This document shows, piece after piece, positions 24,601 through 38,383 of a stretch of DNA of 64,000 nucleotides. The position numbers were made by a program, and so were the translations under genes. Numbering within the stretch: position 1 is the first letter of the stretch; each line of letters opens with the position of its first letter. The notes below the pieces were generated by a model. The model was not told where the DNA came from. It did no database searches and worked only from the letters and a program-made list of their open reading frames with translations. Origin of the DNA: Solea solea (lineage: Eukaryota > Chordata > Actinopteri > Pleuronectiformes > Soleidae); contig NC_081143.1 in assembly GCF_958295425.1 (NCBI RefSeq), positions 12,342,094 through 12,406,093 of the forward strand, given 5' to 3'.

Positions 24601-27600
24601 ATTTTATACTTAAAGGTCAAGTGTGTAAAATGTAGGAAGGAACTGAAAATTTGCCACATAAATAGGTTTCACTTTAAAATAAAAAGCCTTTGTAGTCTCA
24701 GAATAAGTATGTTGTATGAAAATGGCCTTGCTTTGCGAAGGTTGCAACTTGCTCGAGCGAACAAACCAGCCAGAGCATGCAGTGTTTCAAGCAGAAACCG
24801 TTCTACGTCCAACCTGAAATATAACATAGATTCATTTATATAAATGGCTAGATGTAATATATACAGCACTTACACACACCCACCATCAGGAATAATTTGC
24901 CTTGTCATGTCCAAGGACACTTTGACGCTGACACTTTGAGGAGATGGAGATCAAACTGCTAACTAACTGTGTCCTCAGTGAACAACATGTTTCAGTATGA
25001 TTTAGTGTCAAACCTCAACTGTCCTGTTTGTGTCAGACAAACCTGGAAAATGCAGCATAAAGCAACAGAAGCTGGTCCCTGATGTGTATTTCTATACATT
25101 CGTTGATGTTAATTAAAATCTTAGCAGCTCTTCTGCAGCTGCGTCTACTGTACAGTCATTCAATACCTTAGCATTTTCAAGTATTTCCAGTATATCAAGT
25201 TTGCATTCATATATATATACTATGCACATATACTATGGTTCAGAGATGATTGCCTGGCTCAGGTCAATGACATTGTACTTACAAGTTATTTTAGTGAAAC
25301 AGAGTTCATTCACTCTTACGTTCACAGTCTAATATCCAATACTTACTGACTTTGGGTGATGCAATTTCTATTCAAAAAAGTTTCAATGGTCGTGATTTGT
25401 AAAGATTTTGTGAAAATGGAGAAAATGGATGATGGGAAATGTACTTCCTGATCCAGAGTGTGTTTTAATGTGGGCATTCACTATTGTGCTGTATGCTCGT
25501 ACATCATTGCTGATTTTCATGGATAACCCTTTACCTTTTACATGGAGCCACATAATCAACAACACCACCAATGACAATTGTTTCAATATTCTTTTCATAC
25601 TTTTATGGAAAACACATGCCCAAGACGAAAGGAAATGAGCTTGTAACCGGAGGGTTGCCAGTTCAAATCCTGAGTTTGAGGGCCGGGGGGGCCCCTGAGC
25701 AAGGCAGCAATCCCCATTGCTCCCTGGGCCCAGACAAGTGCTGCTCACTGCTTGTGTGTGTTCACTACTGGTGAGTAATGAGGATCGGTTAAATACAGAG
25801 GTCAAATTCACGATCACTAATTGGTGAATGTGCAAAAAAAAAAAACTAATTCTAATGATCACTTTTCTCTTTCTCTGTCTTTCTATCAATATTTCACTTG
25901 TTTCTTAATGTTCTCTGCTGCTTCACTGCTATGCACTCGTTCTCTCAAGTCTTGCATTTTCCCTTTCCACCATCCTCACCCCTCTATTTTGCACCTGCTT
26001 ATGACACATATTGATTTAGTGTGTGTGTGTGTCTCCTCCTCCTCCTCATCAGTGAACCATCTAAATATTTAAACACTCTACTCCCGATCAAGTGGACACT
26101 CAGTTTAAAGTGTCCTCTGTGATTAAAGCATTCCCAAACTCTGCTGGTTTGTCTCTGAGCGACAGCGCAGGTCACACTCCAGCGTCGCTGTGCTACAGTG
26201 AACTGAGCGGCCGCTGCGAGCTCTGCAGATCATTCAACTGCAGCTCAATCGACGCTCGGCTTTCACAAACGAGGAATGAGCACTGCTTAATCAATCTGCG
26301 GCTGCTGGCCGGAGGTTAAATGTAATGTTAGACCTTTTCAGATTCAGCGGGGAGTCGTCATGAGCCTCACGAAGGACAATACAGTGTAATTCAGATCTAA
26401 CTATTTATTTTCTTCCTAAATTCAATCTGTGGGGGTTTTGTCAAGGACCTGCCTATTCTCACTAAAACATCTGTTTTTATACAACACTGTTTATGTTAAT
26501 TGTGAGAGTCAAAATGGCTCAAAGGCAAATAAATATGTCAAATACATGAAGCACTCAAACCTCCAAAAAGACGACTCAGCCAAACTATCCCGGATCAGGA
26601 TCCAGATCTGGATCAGCAATGTAATGTAAAGTAATCATTTCTTCTTTGGGTCACGACCATGAGCAGAACATTTACGCGGCTCACAAACAAAAACACAGAC
26701 AAGGGAAGCAAAATCATAACCTTTTAAGGTAATGATATAAGAGCGTAAATACTAATTTAAATGTTTAAATTCTCATGTTTGGAAGCATAATCTGAGTGTG
26801 TAGTTTTGTTAAGTGCCATACAGTTGGCTCTTGCCTTTGCAGCAAGACCTGGGTTTGCGACCCGGTCGGAGTGAATGGTTGTTTATCTTAATTAAATAAT
26901 GAATGCCATTTTATTTGTTATTTTACAATATATGCTACATGGCCAGGGTTGAGTGGCAAAATTGTGAATATGATTGTGTTGAAACTGAAATAAAAAGTAA
27001 AGCTTTATTTTACTTTGGTGCAAAGGCTCAGGTTCAGCTATGGTGTTAAAAAGTTATCTTTATATCTGAGCCACTGAAAACTGTAACCGCAAGAATATTA
27101 GGGCTGGGGAGAGCGATACAGCATAATATCACCACATTTTATTGATTCAATTGTCAATGAGAATTTATCGCGTTGCATTGTTCGAAAAACTCATAGCTGT
27201 ACAGCAGTAAAGGAATAATTCCAATTAGGTCTTCATGACTGCGGGTTATAGTCTATTTTCTTGACTCTTTTGTTTAGCAGCAGTAAAAATGACCCAGTGT
27301 GTGTGTGTGTGTGTGCGTGTGTGTGTGTGTGTGTACCTGTAGATAGAAGTGGCCGGCTGGTTTCCAGGATCATACGTGACCCTGACGTGACCCTGATGAA
27401 GCTCCACGGCGATGGGCTCGTTGTCTCCGTTATAGAGCAGGATTCCATTGTCCTCAGCAGTTGACACCTGAAACACACACATGAATACACATCAGTGTGT
27501 GTGTGTGTGTGTGAATGCTTCTCCTTCTTCAGAGCCCATGTCACAGCTCACATGCTCCTCCTCCTCACCTGCAGCGTGATGTTGGCCTGAGGCCAGTTCT

Positions 27601-30600
27601 TGACATCCTGAAGCTGAACATAAGAGTCCCTGTCGACAAAGTTGACGCTGACAAGCTTCTCACAGCTCAGACCCTCGAAGCCCGGCAGACACTGACACAG
27701 CGCCGCGCCCAGCTTCTCTATGCAGGGGGCGCCGTTCTGACAGCGAGCCAGCTGGCAGGGTGAGGGAGACATGAGGGCCACCTCACAAAACTGTCCACTG
27801 ATGAGGGGGAAAAAAAAAAAACAGTTCATCAGAGAGACATCATCATATCTACTGCTTTTGTCTGATCACATGATGCAATAACAACATATTTACTTGTTTT
27901 AAATCTGTATGAAGTAAATGAGAAAGTTTATAAATGCATATTTTAATAAAGTAGAGTGCCTTGCCACCCAAGCCTTTATGGGTGGCAAGAATATCATTTG
28001 CGAGCAGCTTGTTTCTTGCTCCATTCGTCCAGGCCCAGAGTTGACAGCAACCGCCATGCTTGGCTGGGAAAACCCCTGCAGCCAATCTCCATGGGGAACA
28101 GTCACGCCTGCTAGTGCTAGCCCTTGTCTCTACACTCCTGGACCAGGGACTGGTATTTTAGGGCCTCTTCACAGCATTCCTCCCATGGCACCGTTAGCTC
28201 GACCAGAATAATCTTCCGGTCTTTGGTTGATCACAGCCACAGCATGATGTCCGGCCGGAGGGTTGTGTGCACCACCTCCGGGAACTGCAGCCTCCTTCAG
28301 ACATGGACGCTCATTACCCAGGAGCATGTGGCTCGCAAGCAGGTTGGGCTTTGGCATTGCGCTTCTGCTCCTTCCTTGACGAAGGTGAATGCTCTCCTCT
28401 GGGTTGCACCTTTCCCGCTCTATTGTGTCGGTGAGTGAGAGCACAACTTTGTCGTGGCGCCACCTGTGCCACCCTTGGGTTAAAGCTGTTTTTGCATGTG
28501 TGCCAGCTTGCAGAGTGGATTCTCTCTGAGCCCCCATGTGTGCAGATGTAACGGCGAAGGAAGGGCGGTGATCCGCTTCTCCTCCTCTCAGCCCCGAACC
28601 TCCACCTGCACCAGGTCTGGCCTGGTCTAGTTTAATGACTTTGGTTTTTAAAACTGCAAATGTGCATTAAATGAGCAAATCTTCAACTCCAAGATAAAAC
28701 CAAAGAACTTAAGCTCAACACTATTTTCATATCTAAATAGATTTAAAGATATGTGGAATTCTTTATTATGATAAAACGTTGTGTGTTTTTTCTCCAAAGA
28801 CTATTGGGGCCCCTTGTGATCAGGGAGGGAGGACATGTGAACTCAATTTTCCAAAGATTCCCATAACCTTATGAAAACCATGTTCCCAGTATTCCCTGTT
28901 TTCACAGAATTCCCAGTGTTGCCAGTACCTGTATCCCTGTGGACAGACGCAGCTGTAGCCGTCTAGTTGGTCGACGCACTGGGCTCCATTCTGACAGCGA
29001 TGATCCACACATTCGTTGTAATCTATGCCACAGTTTGGCCCCACCCAGCCAGGGATACACACACACCTGAAACAAACGCACACACATACACAGACAACAC
29101 ATGACACATTCTGTCAAACTTTGTCCATGTTTATCCGTGGTGGGAAACACTGTGCGTATGTGTCACCTGGCACCAGTAGGAGAGCTGAAGCAGGTAGACT
29201 GATGCTGACAGGGGTTTCTACCTGGAGAACAAACCCCCTCCTCTTCTTCACAAAGCAGACCTGAGACGAACGTGCAAAAATGATGTGAAAATTGCAGAAT
29301 CATCACTTTCCTGTCTTCTTACAATTACACAGTATAATAAATTCACTGAGAGGATGCCGGGCGTGAGCTCGTGTCTCACCTGTGTAGTTTGGAGGACACA
29401 AGCAGGTGTAGTTCCCAACTCCATCAATGCAGGTGGCGCCGTTCTCGCATCCATGTTCCTGACAGTCGTCCATGTTCACCTCACAGAAGGTGCCGTGGAA
29501 ACCAAATGCACACGCACAACTAAGTGAAGAAAACAGAGCATGACAATGTTTACAGTTGAATGAAAAAATGAATGAACAATGAATTATTGCATATTATAGG
29601 ATGGGACGATGCCACTTTTTGTGTCCGATACCGATATTACAAACTCAAGTATCTACCGTTACTGATATTAGTCCGATACAGTAATTTTTAGACTATTTAT
29701 TTATAGAACTATAAAGCTATTAATTGATTTTTGGTTTGAATAGGATTTTTTTCCCATCCATAGTATGTCAGTATTCCAGTATTTCATGTACTGTACATGT
29801 ACATTATAGTTTTGCATGCTGACGGCATTACACTGACTGTATATAAAGATATCAGGCCAACATGGCTGCCTCACACTAATCTTACAGTGTCAAATTGAAT
29901 CGTGTTAACTGGGAATAGATTAGATGCTGTAAATCCATTCAAATCAGTTTTAAGTAATAATTCAGATTTGATTGGACGTGAGGCCTAAACCATGTTTTCA
30001 CTCTCAGTGAAAACATGGTGTCCGGCTGGAACAACAGGAAACAATGATATTCACCACTTCATCAGATGTATTTTTTTATATTAACCTGTAACTTCACTTT
30101 CATTCAAACTACAGTCAAATGAGTTCACACAAAGGAAGTGATTTGTTTATGTCAAGACAGACAATGGCAACACTGACTTAGTTAAACATCTGCAAACAGG
30201 TTGGAGTATGACTGAAAAGTTTCAGAGGTGAATTCTATTGCTCAAAAAAATCCAGTTGTTCCAGTAGTTTGAATGCTGGTGCTGTGTACACACAAATGCT
30301 CCCTCAGTCAGGTCTGATAGCACTGCTTGAGACACAATAATAACTTCACTGAATCACTAAATGTTTTGCACTGCAGGTTTAAGTATATTTACCTGAGCAT
30401 TAAGTTTAAAAATGTCACTTAGGGATTGTTGATCCACTGCTGCCTCCATCATTACATTCAAATGTGTTAATTCTGTGAGTGAAATCTTTCATTCAGATTT
30501 ATCTAAGTGACACAAAGTTACCACAGGAGGCAGCAGTAATCCAACAACTGCACCATGAGCTGAAAACACAGATTTTCTCTTTGGTCTTTGGTGAAGCGTT

Positions 30601-33600
30601 ACCTGAACCCTCCGGTCTGCTCATCACTCAGGCAGGTTCCTCCGTTGGTGCAGGGATTACTGACACAAGCGTCGACTGGTGTCTCACAGTGTTTCCCCTG
30701 AAACGTCACAAACACTTTTGACATTAGATCGCGTCAATTGAGTAATTTGATGGGATTAACAGAGAGAGACACAGAAATAATCTCCGACCACACGCAAACA
30801 TATGATTTTAAACATCAGTAACTGGATTATGGTGTGTTTGGCAGGAGACCATTTGATTGGACTGAACAAGGTGCCGACATAAATAGACAAACTCACTAAC
30901 TCCATCACGCATGTCTCTCTGCAGCACGCAACACACACACACACACACACAAGGATAAACATTTGTATACCGAGTATCCAGTTTTGCAGGTGCAGGTGAA
31001 CAGTTGTGTGTGGTGAGGTTTGCAGACGCCCTGGTTCTGGCAGGGAGAGGACACACACGGACTGCATTTGGCCTGGACAGACGCCTCTACAGGACCTGCA
31101 AATACACACACACAACAAGTTAACACAACAACAACAACAAGTCTAAAGAGCTGTCTGTATGTGTGTTTTTACATAGTAAAAGTGCAGCTTAATCTCTTTC
31201 TTACTGTGAGACAGGGATTTCTAACAGGAAACTGAAAACTGAAGAATGTTTACCATGTGGGGACACAGGAGCTGCTGGTCTACTGCTGCCCCAAGTGGTC
31301 AGTTTGTGTCACTGAGGTAAATCCGAACAAAGGATTTAAAACACAGAAGTCACAAAATAACACATTTGAACTACAGCTCCTGTTTGCACTGTGAGGGGAA
31401 ATCCATGTGTTTGTCTATGGGATTTGGTGTGGGAGAGTGAGCGGTTCCCACAAACTGCAGTTTCCTGTTGGAATAGGCCGTCTAAAGCGCCAAACATATG
31501 TTTAGGATAGAATAGATTTATGCTGACACCGAATTTCAGGAGGTGAGTCTTCTGTTAAGTGGCTGGAATCTGGAGCAGTGTAGATTTCACTGCCACACTT
31601 CAAAAATACACAAGTATCACATCAAGGCCCTGTGAAAAAAAATGATTCCACAATGGCTTAAAAAGATTAATTTAGTGCAGGAGAGTGACAATATAGCTCC
31701 AGGATGAGGAAGCAACACCCCATCCTGTTTGTGAAAAGGCTTCATGTGAGACGAATGAAATTCACAGCGTTTCGGTGTTTTGACACTCAAAATACCATAA
31801 TTAGTGTGATATGTGAACGGGTCGTGATGAGGGCTGGGATGAGATACAATTATTGATATGCTCGCTCCAAATATTTTTATTTTAATAATGAAAATCCTGG
31901 TTGACACCATATCATAATGTTATCGTTATCATGGTCCATGGGTCGTATAAATCATATGCTCAGTTTCCCTGTGATTCCCAGTCCTAGTTTTGATTTAATA
32001 AAATACTCTCATTGAAAGTTCACAGTGCATTCACAGAGAAATCAAATCTGTGAACCTGTAAAAGTTTCTTTTTTTTTTTAAATGGTGTCACTGTCGGGAG
32101 TTAACAGAAGATTTTAACTTTAATTAATTATCGTGTCATTATTTGACTTATTAAAATGATTCCCCTCTGAACTTTTATTTGATTCCTTTCACAACTTTAA
32201 CTCACTGTGGATTAATTAAGCTTTTTAACCGCATGATAAAAATTAAAAAAAAAAAAAATCCTCCAGCTCAATAATAAAACACCGAATAAATTAGGAATCT
32301 TCGTGTTATCACACAGATCAATTATCATCTTGTCACACATTTAGTCGACTGCAGATTAAAGGCTGACTGGGCGAGCTGCGTTAGTGACAGCTCATTAGTG
32401 ACATGATAATAATAGAAAAAATAGATAGGTATATAATAATAAAACAGAAATAAATTCAGCACTTTAACAAGTAAATTGACGCAAGAAAAGGCAAACAGTG
32501 AGATAATTAAAAAAAAAATTGTCTTTCATGTCATCATATCTCCTTTGTCTTCTTTGTCTTTTCATTTGTTTTTATTGACATTGTCATTTGTTGTTTTGTA
32601 TGTTCGTGGAAACTACTGCGCATTTGCTTTGTCTGTCAAACCACTACGTAAACTTTGTTTTCAAATAAATGTTTATTTATTATTTATACCATTATTATTT
32701 ATGCTGTTATGTTAATGTGTGTCTTCAGTCTGTTGGCTATATTTATTTACATTTTCATTTAAGCATTTAGCAGACGCTTTTATCCAAAGCGACTTACAAA
32801 AGAGGAATAAGATACAGATACATACACTGTCATGTTTTATTGAAGAAGAGCTGAAAGTAGTGATTGAGATCTTCTCTTTGCAACCAATGAAGTCGCCCCC
32901 TGGTGGCTAACTCTTTCTTCCTTCCTCTTTTCTAGACTTCACTTTACAAAACCAGACATTTCATACATGTTTAGTCTATCGGGAAATAAAACCTATTTTT
33001 AACCAGGACAACAAGTAAACAAGATTTTTATCACCGATTCAGATAAGTAAATTAGCTAAACTGCTGACTTTGGTGGAATATCATACTTGTGTATTATGAT
33101 CCACATGAGAATGATTGATTTTCTACATTAACAGTGGATGATTCGTGACAAGAATTTGCAGAAAACAAATGTCACGGACATGTTTGGGATGATTAAGAAA
33201 CAAAGTCTCCTTTGTACTGTTGTTCAGTTATTTAACGAGCACATGGAGAGACTTTTGTCTTTAAAAAAAGAGACAACATTGTCCCAGAAGACAAACTCAA
33301 ACTCAAATGAAATATTGATGTTATGATCAGACACTAATAAAGATCATGTGTGTGAATCCAATGAGAGAAACACACTCACCAAACACACAACAATGTAGGG
33401 TTTTAACCTTCAAATAATGTCTCCAAGATACACATCAACTTAGGACAGGGTAAATGTCACCTCTGTGTTCAGGTCCATGCCACATAAAGAACTACACAAT
33501 TCTACTTTACCACAATTACTTATCCCTGAACCTAAAATAAATAAATACATGTGTGTAAATAGATGTAGGGAAAGTAATTAACAAGTGATGAGTGCATGTG

Positions 33601-36600
33601 CTTCATACACGACAGACATCCTGAGGCAATTTCCCCGACTCTGAAAGCCTCCTCGCTCACATGACATATTTTATCTTGTTTATTGAGTCTGTTTTTGACT
33701 TTATTTACATTCAACTGAAAGTTTATGAGGAGTGCATTGATCAGTAGCAGTAACTTATGCTTTCGTCATTGGAGACCACTTCTTATTCTTAACAGCAAGT
33801 TGCTTTAAAACTTTGTATGAACCAAGACAACAAACTTGACTTGGAAAATGACTTCCTGTGTACTCACCCTGACACTGAAACTTGTCGGCGGGCGTGGTCA
33901 GAAGCAGTTTGCCCTCCATGCCGCGGGGCCCGGCACAGCGGGCGATGCCGGGCTCCTTGTAGCCGCTCTTCACCCAGTCTGACAGCCAGAGCAGACGGCA
34001 GTCACAGTACAGAGGGTTGGCTCCGATCGCTCTGGAGAAACAGGGACAGTCAAAAGATTAACAACGGCGATGATAACACCAATACAATACATCAGCCAGT
34101 GAAATCGTCATCTCAATTATTTAACTGTTGTATAAAGATGAAGTGTAATCATCTTAAAGTGGGCACCTTTGCCAATATTATACATCATTGTAAAAATGTT
34201 TTACTCCAATTTTTTATCAGGTAAGGAGGGAAAGGAGGATAGAATTGTATTAACATGAGCTGCACAGATTTTCAAAGCCACAGGGTGGAGCTGTCAGACC
34301 TCACGGCTCTGCTCAGGTACAGTAGCCTACATTCAACACAGACACACACACACACACACAGGTCAAATGCCTCACTAAATACGATTATCAGAGACAAATG
34401 TGGGATTGAATATCTCTCACACACAAACGCGCCGCGTCATATGAGAGAATGTTGAATTCTCCTCAGTCGATTAAAGTCCGTGATCTGCAGCTGCAGCGAA
34501 GGATCAACCGATTAACAGTAGTCTAACTCAGGTTTAAGTACAACTTTCTTGGTCTGTTTTTCCTAGTTGTAAGGCACATGACCACAGCCAAGCTAAATTT
34601 GCTTACCTCACTAGCAGATTATTTTTTTGTAGAACAAGAAAATTCAAATCAGTTTAATAATATCCGGTTTATTTTTAGTAGGGCTGTTTTTGTAGTGTTG
34701 TTGCAGTGATGGCTCCATCTCTATGGTCGTCAACACTCAATTTACTGAGTAACACAGGGTTGTAGTGTCCAATTCCACTGGTCAGCGGGTCAATATGATG
34801 CTCCCTGGTGTGTTCTCACACGGAGAAAAGTACTATACCCAGGATCAATCCATAGTTTTGGCAGTGTGTTTAATGTTGAACACACTGGTGCTCTTAGTAA
34901 GTCACCTGCTGAGTTTGAACCTTTGGACAGTTAAAGACAGAAAGATGTTCATTGTCCATTTATAGATATGTCCATTTATAGATAGATGTTTGGTCTAGTC
35001 ATTAGTTTAGGATTTAAAGCTGTGGTAGGCAACATATATTTGTGGTTTCTGATCTTCTGATATTGCATATATAACCTTTCAACATAATAAAAATCAAACA
35101 CTCTGAGAGAGGAATAGAGGTCAACTGATGGTAGACTTTTAAAGGCAGATTGAATGATGATAGTTTGACGCAGGAAAAAGCTGAGAGCTGAAAGAGGGCA
35201 AAAGTCGGGGTCACACCCTGGACATCGCAGGGCAAACATATCAAACAAATAACCATACACTCACACAGTCACCTCCAATGCCCTCATGACTTATTGATGA
35301 TCCAGAAGTAATGGAGTTCACATGTTTACTTGAATGCATCATCAGCAGATGTTTGGTTAGGGCTGTGTTGCAGCACTATTGACATTTTTGAGGGTCAGTG
35401 AATGCATCACGTGGCTGCTCCTCTAAACTCACACCCTGTGGAACCTGCATTGCTCACAGTAGTTCTCATGTTCTTGTTAGTTCTCTTAAGAGGGAAGAAT
35501 TGCCCTGAACAGTTGTTTTGGTTACTAATCATCAGCAGAAAATGATGTCGTATACACACACATTATCAGAAAAAATGACCTCTAAATTACCAAATATAGT
35601 CTTAGTTCCAAATATTTGTGCTCTGTGAGCAGGTAGCAGTGACAATGCACTGTAAATACACAGTTAAATAAAATATAATCTACTGTTTATGATCTGTATT
35701 ACATGATCTTAAAATACACTTATTTCCTTTTCATTTCAGATAGAACCTGCTTTCTTTGGCTTTTTAAAGTTATATTTAACATCATGATATGTATGTGTGT
35801 TAGAAACAATGACATTGTCTAGAAATATGGTCAATAATTTTGTTGATTACATGTATTTTGTATCAATATATATAATATTTAGTGCATTTCACAAATGTAT
35901 TTACTATATTAAATGTGATGATCATCAATGTAATAGTATTTAAAAAAGTAATCGCAGATACTCTGTCATGATATGACGATATCCAAAATCCATTTAGATT
36001 TAGACCAGATCCATATAGATATAATACTGATATATTGCCCAGCCCTACAAATACAATTATTATTGTTATTATTATTATTATTATTATTATCATTATTATT
36101 ATTATTATTATTGTTGTTATTATTATTATTATTATCATTATTATTATTATCATTATTATTATTATTATTATTAGAGCCAAATAAAGATGAAAATGCATCA
36201 TGGAAAAAAAAAATCCAATAGAGTAAAACACTTCATCAATTTCAGAGTCAGATTTGGTTCCATGAGCTAATTTTGCAGCCTGACTCATTTTACTGATGGA
36301 CAGCAGGATGTTATTACAGTGATGATGATGATGTCATGTTTCACACGACAAAAATAAAAAAGAATGACGCCTTCCTCCCCTCTTCACTTCCTCTTCACAT
36401 GGTCTCCCCGCCGTCTGTCTGCCATCATCTCTCCTCCCACCTTCACGCCCCAACTCTCTCCTCTCTATTCTCTAAGAGCATGCTGCTTTTTTCCCTGACT
36501 ATGTTTAAACGTACGGTTTATACAGAGGCTATAAGAATGTGCAACACAGAGTGTCTTATATCCTTTTTTTTTTTAGCAAAACCTGCAGCTATCTGACGGA

Positions 36601-37190
36601 AAAAACATAACTATATAAACATAGCGAAGCAAAAAATACCCAAAATGTGAAATGTGGAAATATGTCACAGTTCACTGTTCACTTGGCTCGTTTTTATGAA
36701 CAAAAAGTTCATGTTTCTCTCCATTTTTGTGACTTCTGCACAGTTATTGCTAATTTATATTACTACCAAAAATGTGATATAAAATGAATCATAACTTTGA
36801 CTCAACAACACATAACAAGACGAAAAAGACTGAATATGTGACCTAAAAACACACACCTGCAGGATGTCCATATAAGGAGTTGTGTATTATTACAGGTTTT
36901 AACCGTCAATGTTTTTTGTTTTTATCTGACTGCAAATAAAGGCAGCAGAAGAGACGTGTATCTCCCTCACACACACATCATACTGTCAGACCCGTCTGCC
37001 TGTCACACTCAGGCCGTGTTGGCGTTATGTGCTGTGTGTGTGTGTGTGAGTGTGGGGGGTCGGGGGGGGTGTTTGAATGCTTACAGGTGAGACAGGGAGG
37101 CCACGTCACTGAAAATGCCCTGCTGGAGCTCAGAGATGTCGTTGCCATGGAGAGAGCTGAAAGACAACCACAGCGGTGGGTCAGTGACAA

Positions 37191-37221
<31 letters not shown>

Positions 37222-38154
37222 TTGCGTGTGTGTGTGTGTGCACATGCTCACAGGAGTCTCAGCGAGCGCAGGCCGCCCAGTGCCAGAGGAGGGATGCATT
37301 GTAGTGAGTTGTAACTGAGGATCCTGGAAAAAAAAGAAAGACAGTGTGATTTTGCACTTAATCTGCTGAAAACATTGAATAATCTGATTCTCTCAGAATA
37401 AACCACATTTAGTATTATAATTGACGTCCATGTTGAATAGCTGGCGATAAACTGTCGGGCCAGTTCATACTTTCTGTGTTAGGCGTTCATGGAGAGACGC
37501 TTCAGATTTACATTCATATTAAAATATCAGTCTAGTGTTCCTAGACTTCCCTCCTCACACACAGAGTCCACCATGATGGGGATTCAATCGAATTCAATTC
37601 AATTTTAGACAACAGACAACATCATCGAGAGCAGAGAAACCCAACAATTCACACAATGAGCAAACACTAGGCATCAGTGTAGAGACAGAAGAAGAAATCT
37701 CTGACAGAACCAGAGTCAAAGATGTGCGACATCTGCTTCAACCGGTTCGGATGAAAGGAAAAATTGGGGAGGACCAAGAACTGAGGACCAAGAACTGAAC
37801 CTATAGCTGCCCCCTCCCTCTGCACAGACTGCAACGATCCATCCACCTTCAATTCACTCGTTAAAACTCATCTATTTCAAAGTGCTTCTAAAGTGGAAAT
37901 ATGAAATCATCACGCAATCTTCCACCATAAAATGACACAGAATGTGTTCGAGTTTAAGAATGTGATGATTATATATTACGAGTCAGACCTCAGCAAGAAA
38001 AGGTCAGGATAATAAGTGGGCGAGTGTCAGACTCCGGAAAATGACCCAACAGAATTTCCAAGAAAATTATTTCACAGTTCCAGTCTGACAACAGTCGTAA
38101 AAATTGACCTGAAACTCACGTGGCCTATGACCTCTTAGTCACTGTACACAGTAC

Positions 38155-38211
<57 letters not shown>

Positions 38212-38350
38212 ACTCACAGCGTGGTGAGCTGGCTCATGTTGGAAAAGGAGTCGTCAGACAGGGAGCTGATTTTGTTGTTGCTCAGATCTCTGCAGAGACA
38301 AAAACACACATGTACAGCATGAGTACCAGCAACACACACACACACAAACA

Positions 38351-38383
<33 letters not shown>

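Larger units (their letters stand above)
24407..27336. other. slit1 intron 33
   Basis: A 2,930-bp intron. It holds a dispersed repeat at 24,612-24,840, a SINE of the third type at 25,636-25,855, a candidate conserved element at 26,095-26,345, a SINE scrap at 26,815-26,885 (CTTTGCAGCAAGACCTGGG), a hAT-like scrap at 27,105-27,200 and a TG tract at 27,297-27,334 beside the exon 33 donor. Confidence 0.75.
29520..30602. other. slit1 intron 28
   Basis: A 1,083-bp intron. It begins with a hAT-like fragment at 29,595-29,720 (GGATGGGACGATGCCAC, TGTCCGATACCGATATTAC, TTAGTCCGATACAG). It also carries a dispersed repeat at about 30,150-30,340, related to one in intron 7. The rest is AT-rich unique DNA. 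Confidence 0.75.
31096..33867. other. slit1 intron 26
   Basis: A 2,772-bp intron. It contains an old GCTGGG-type element at 31,825-31,990, a homeodomain-motif-rich block at 32,085-32,410, and a short conserved-repeat core at 32,755-32,810 (TTTAGCAGACGCTTTTATCC). The rest is AT-rich sequence. No exon is missing here: exon 26 to exon 27 phase is continuous. Confidence 0.75.
34032..37084. other. slit1 intron 25
   Basis: A 3,053-bp intron. It holds a short CA tract near 34,340, a SINE scrap on the minus strand at 35,190-35,270, an old GGGCTGGGCAATAT-type element at 35,925-36,050, a long (ATT)n at 36,054-36,173, and pyrimidine-rich DNA at 36,370-36,480. A G-rich stretch lies at 37,048-37,070, just downstream of the exon 25 donor in the transcript. 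No coding exon is supported. Confidence 0.75.

Noticed and set aside
29025..29264. Plus-strand open frames over the EGF exons
   Set aside because: They are antisense shadows of slit1 exons 30 and 31, whose minus-strand frames have cysteine patterns and consistent splice phases.
35863..36288. Frame with long Ile strings and its Leu counterpart on the other strand
   Set aside because: Direct translation of the (ATT)n microsatellite.
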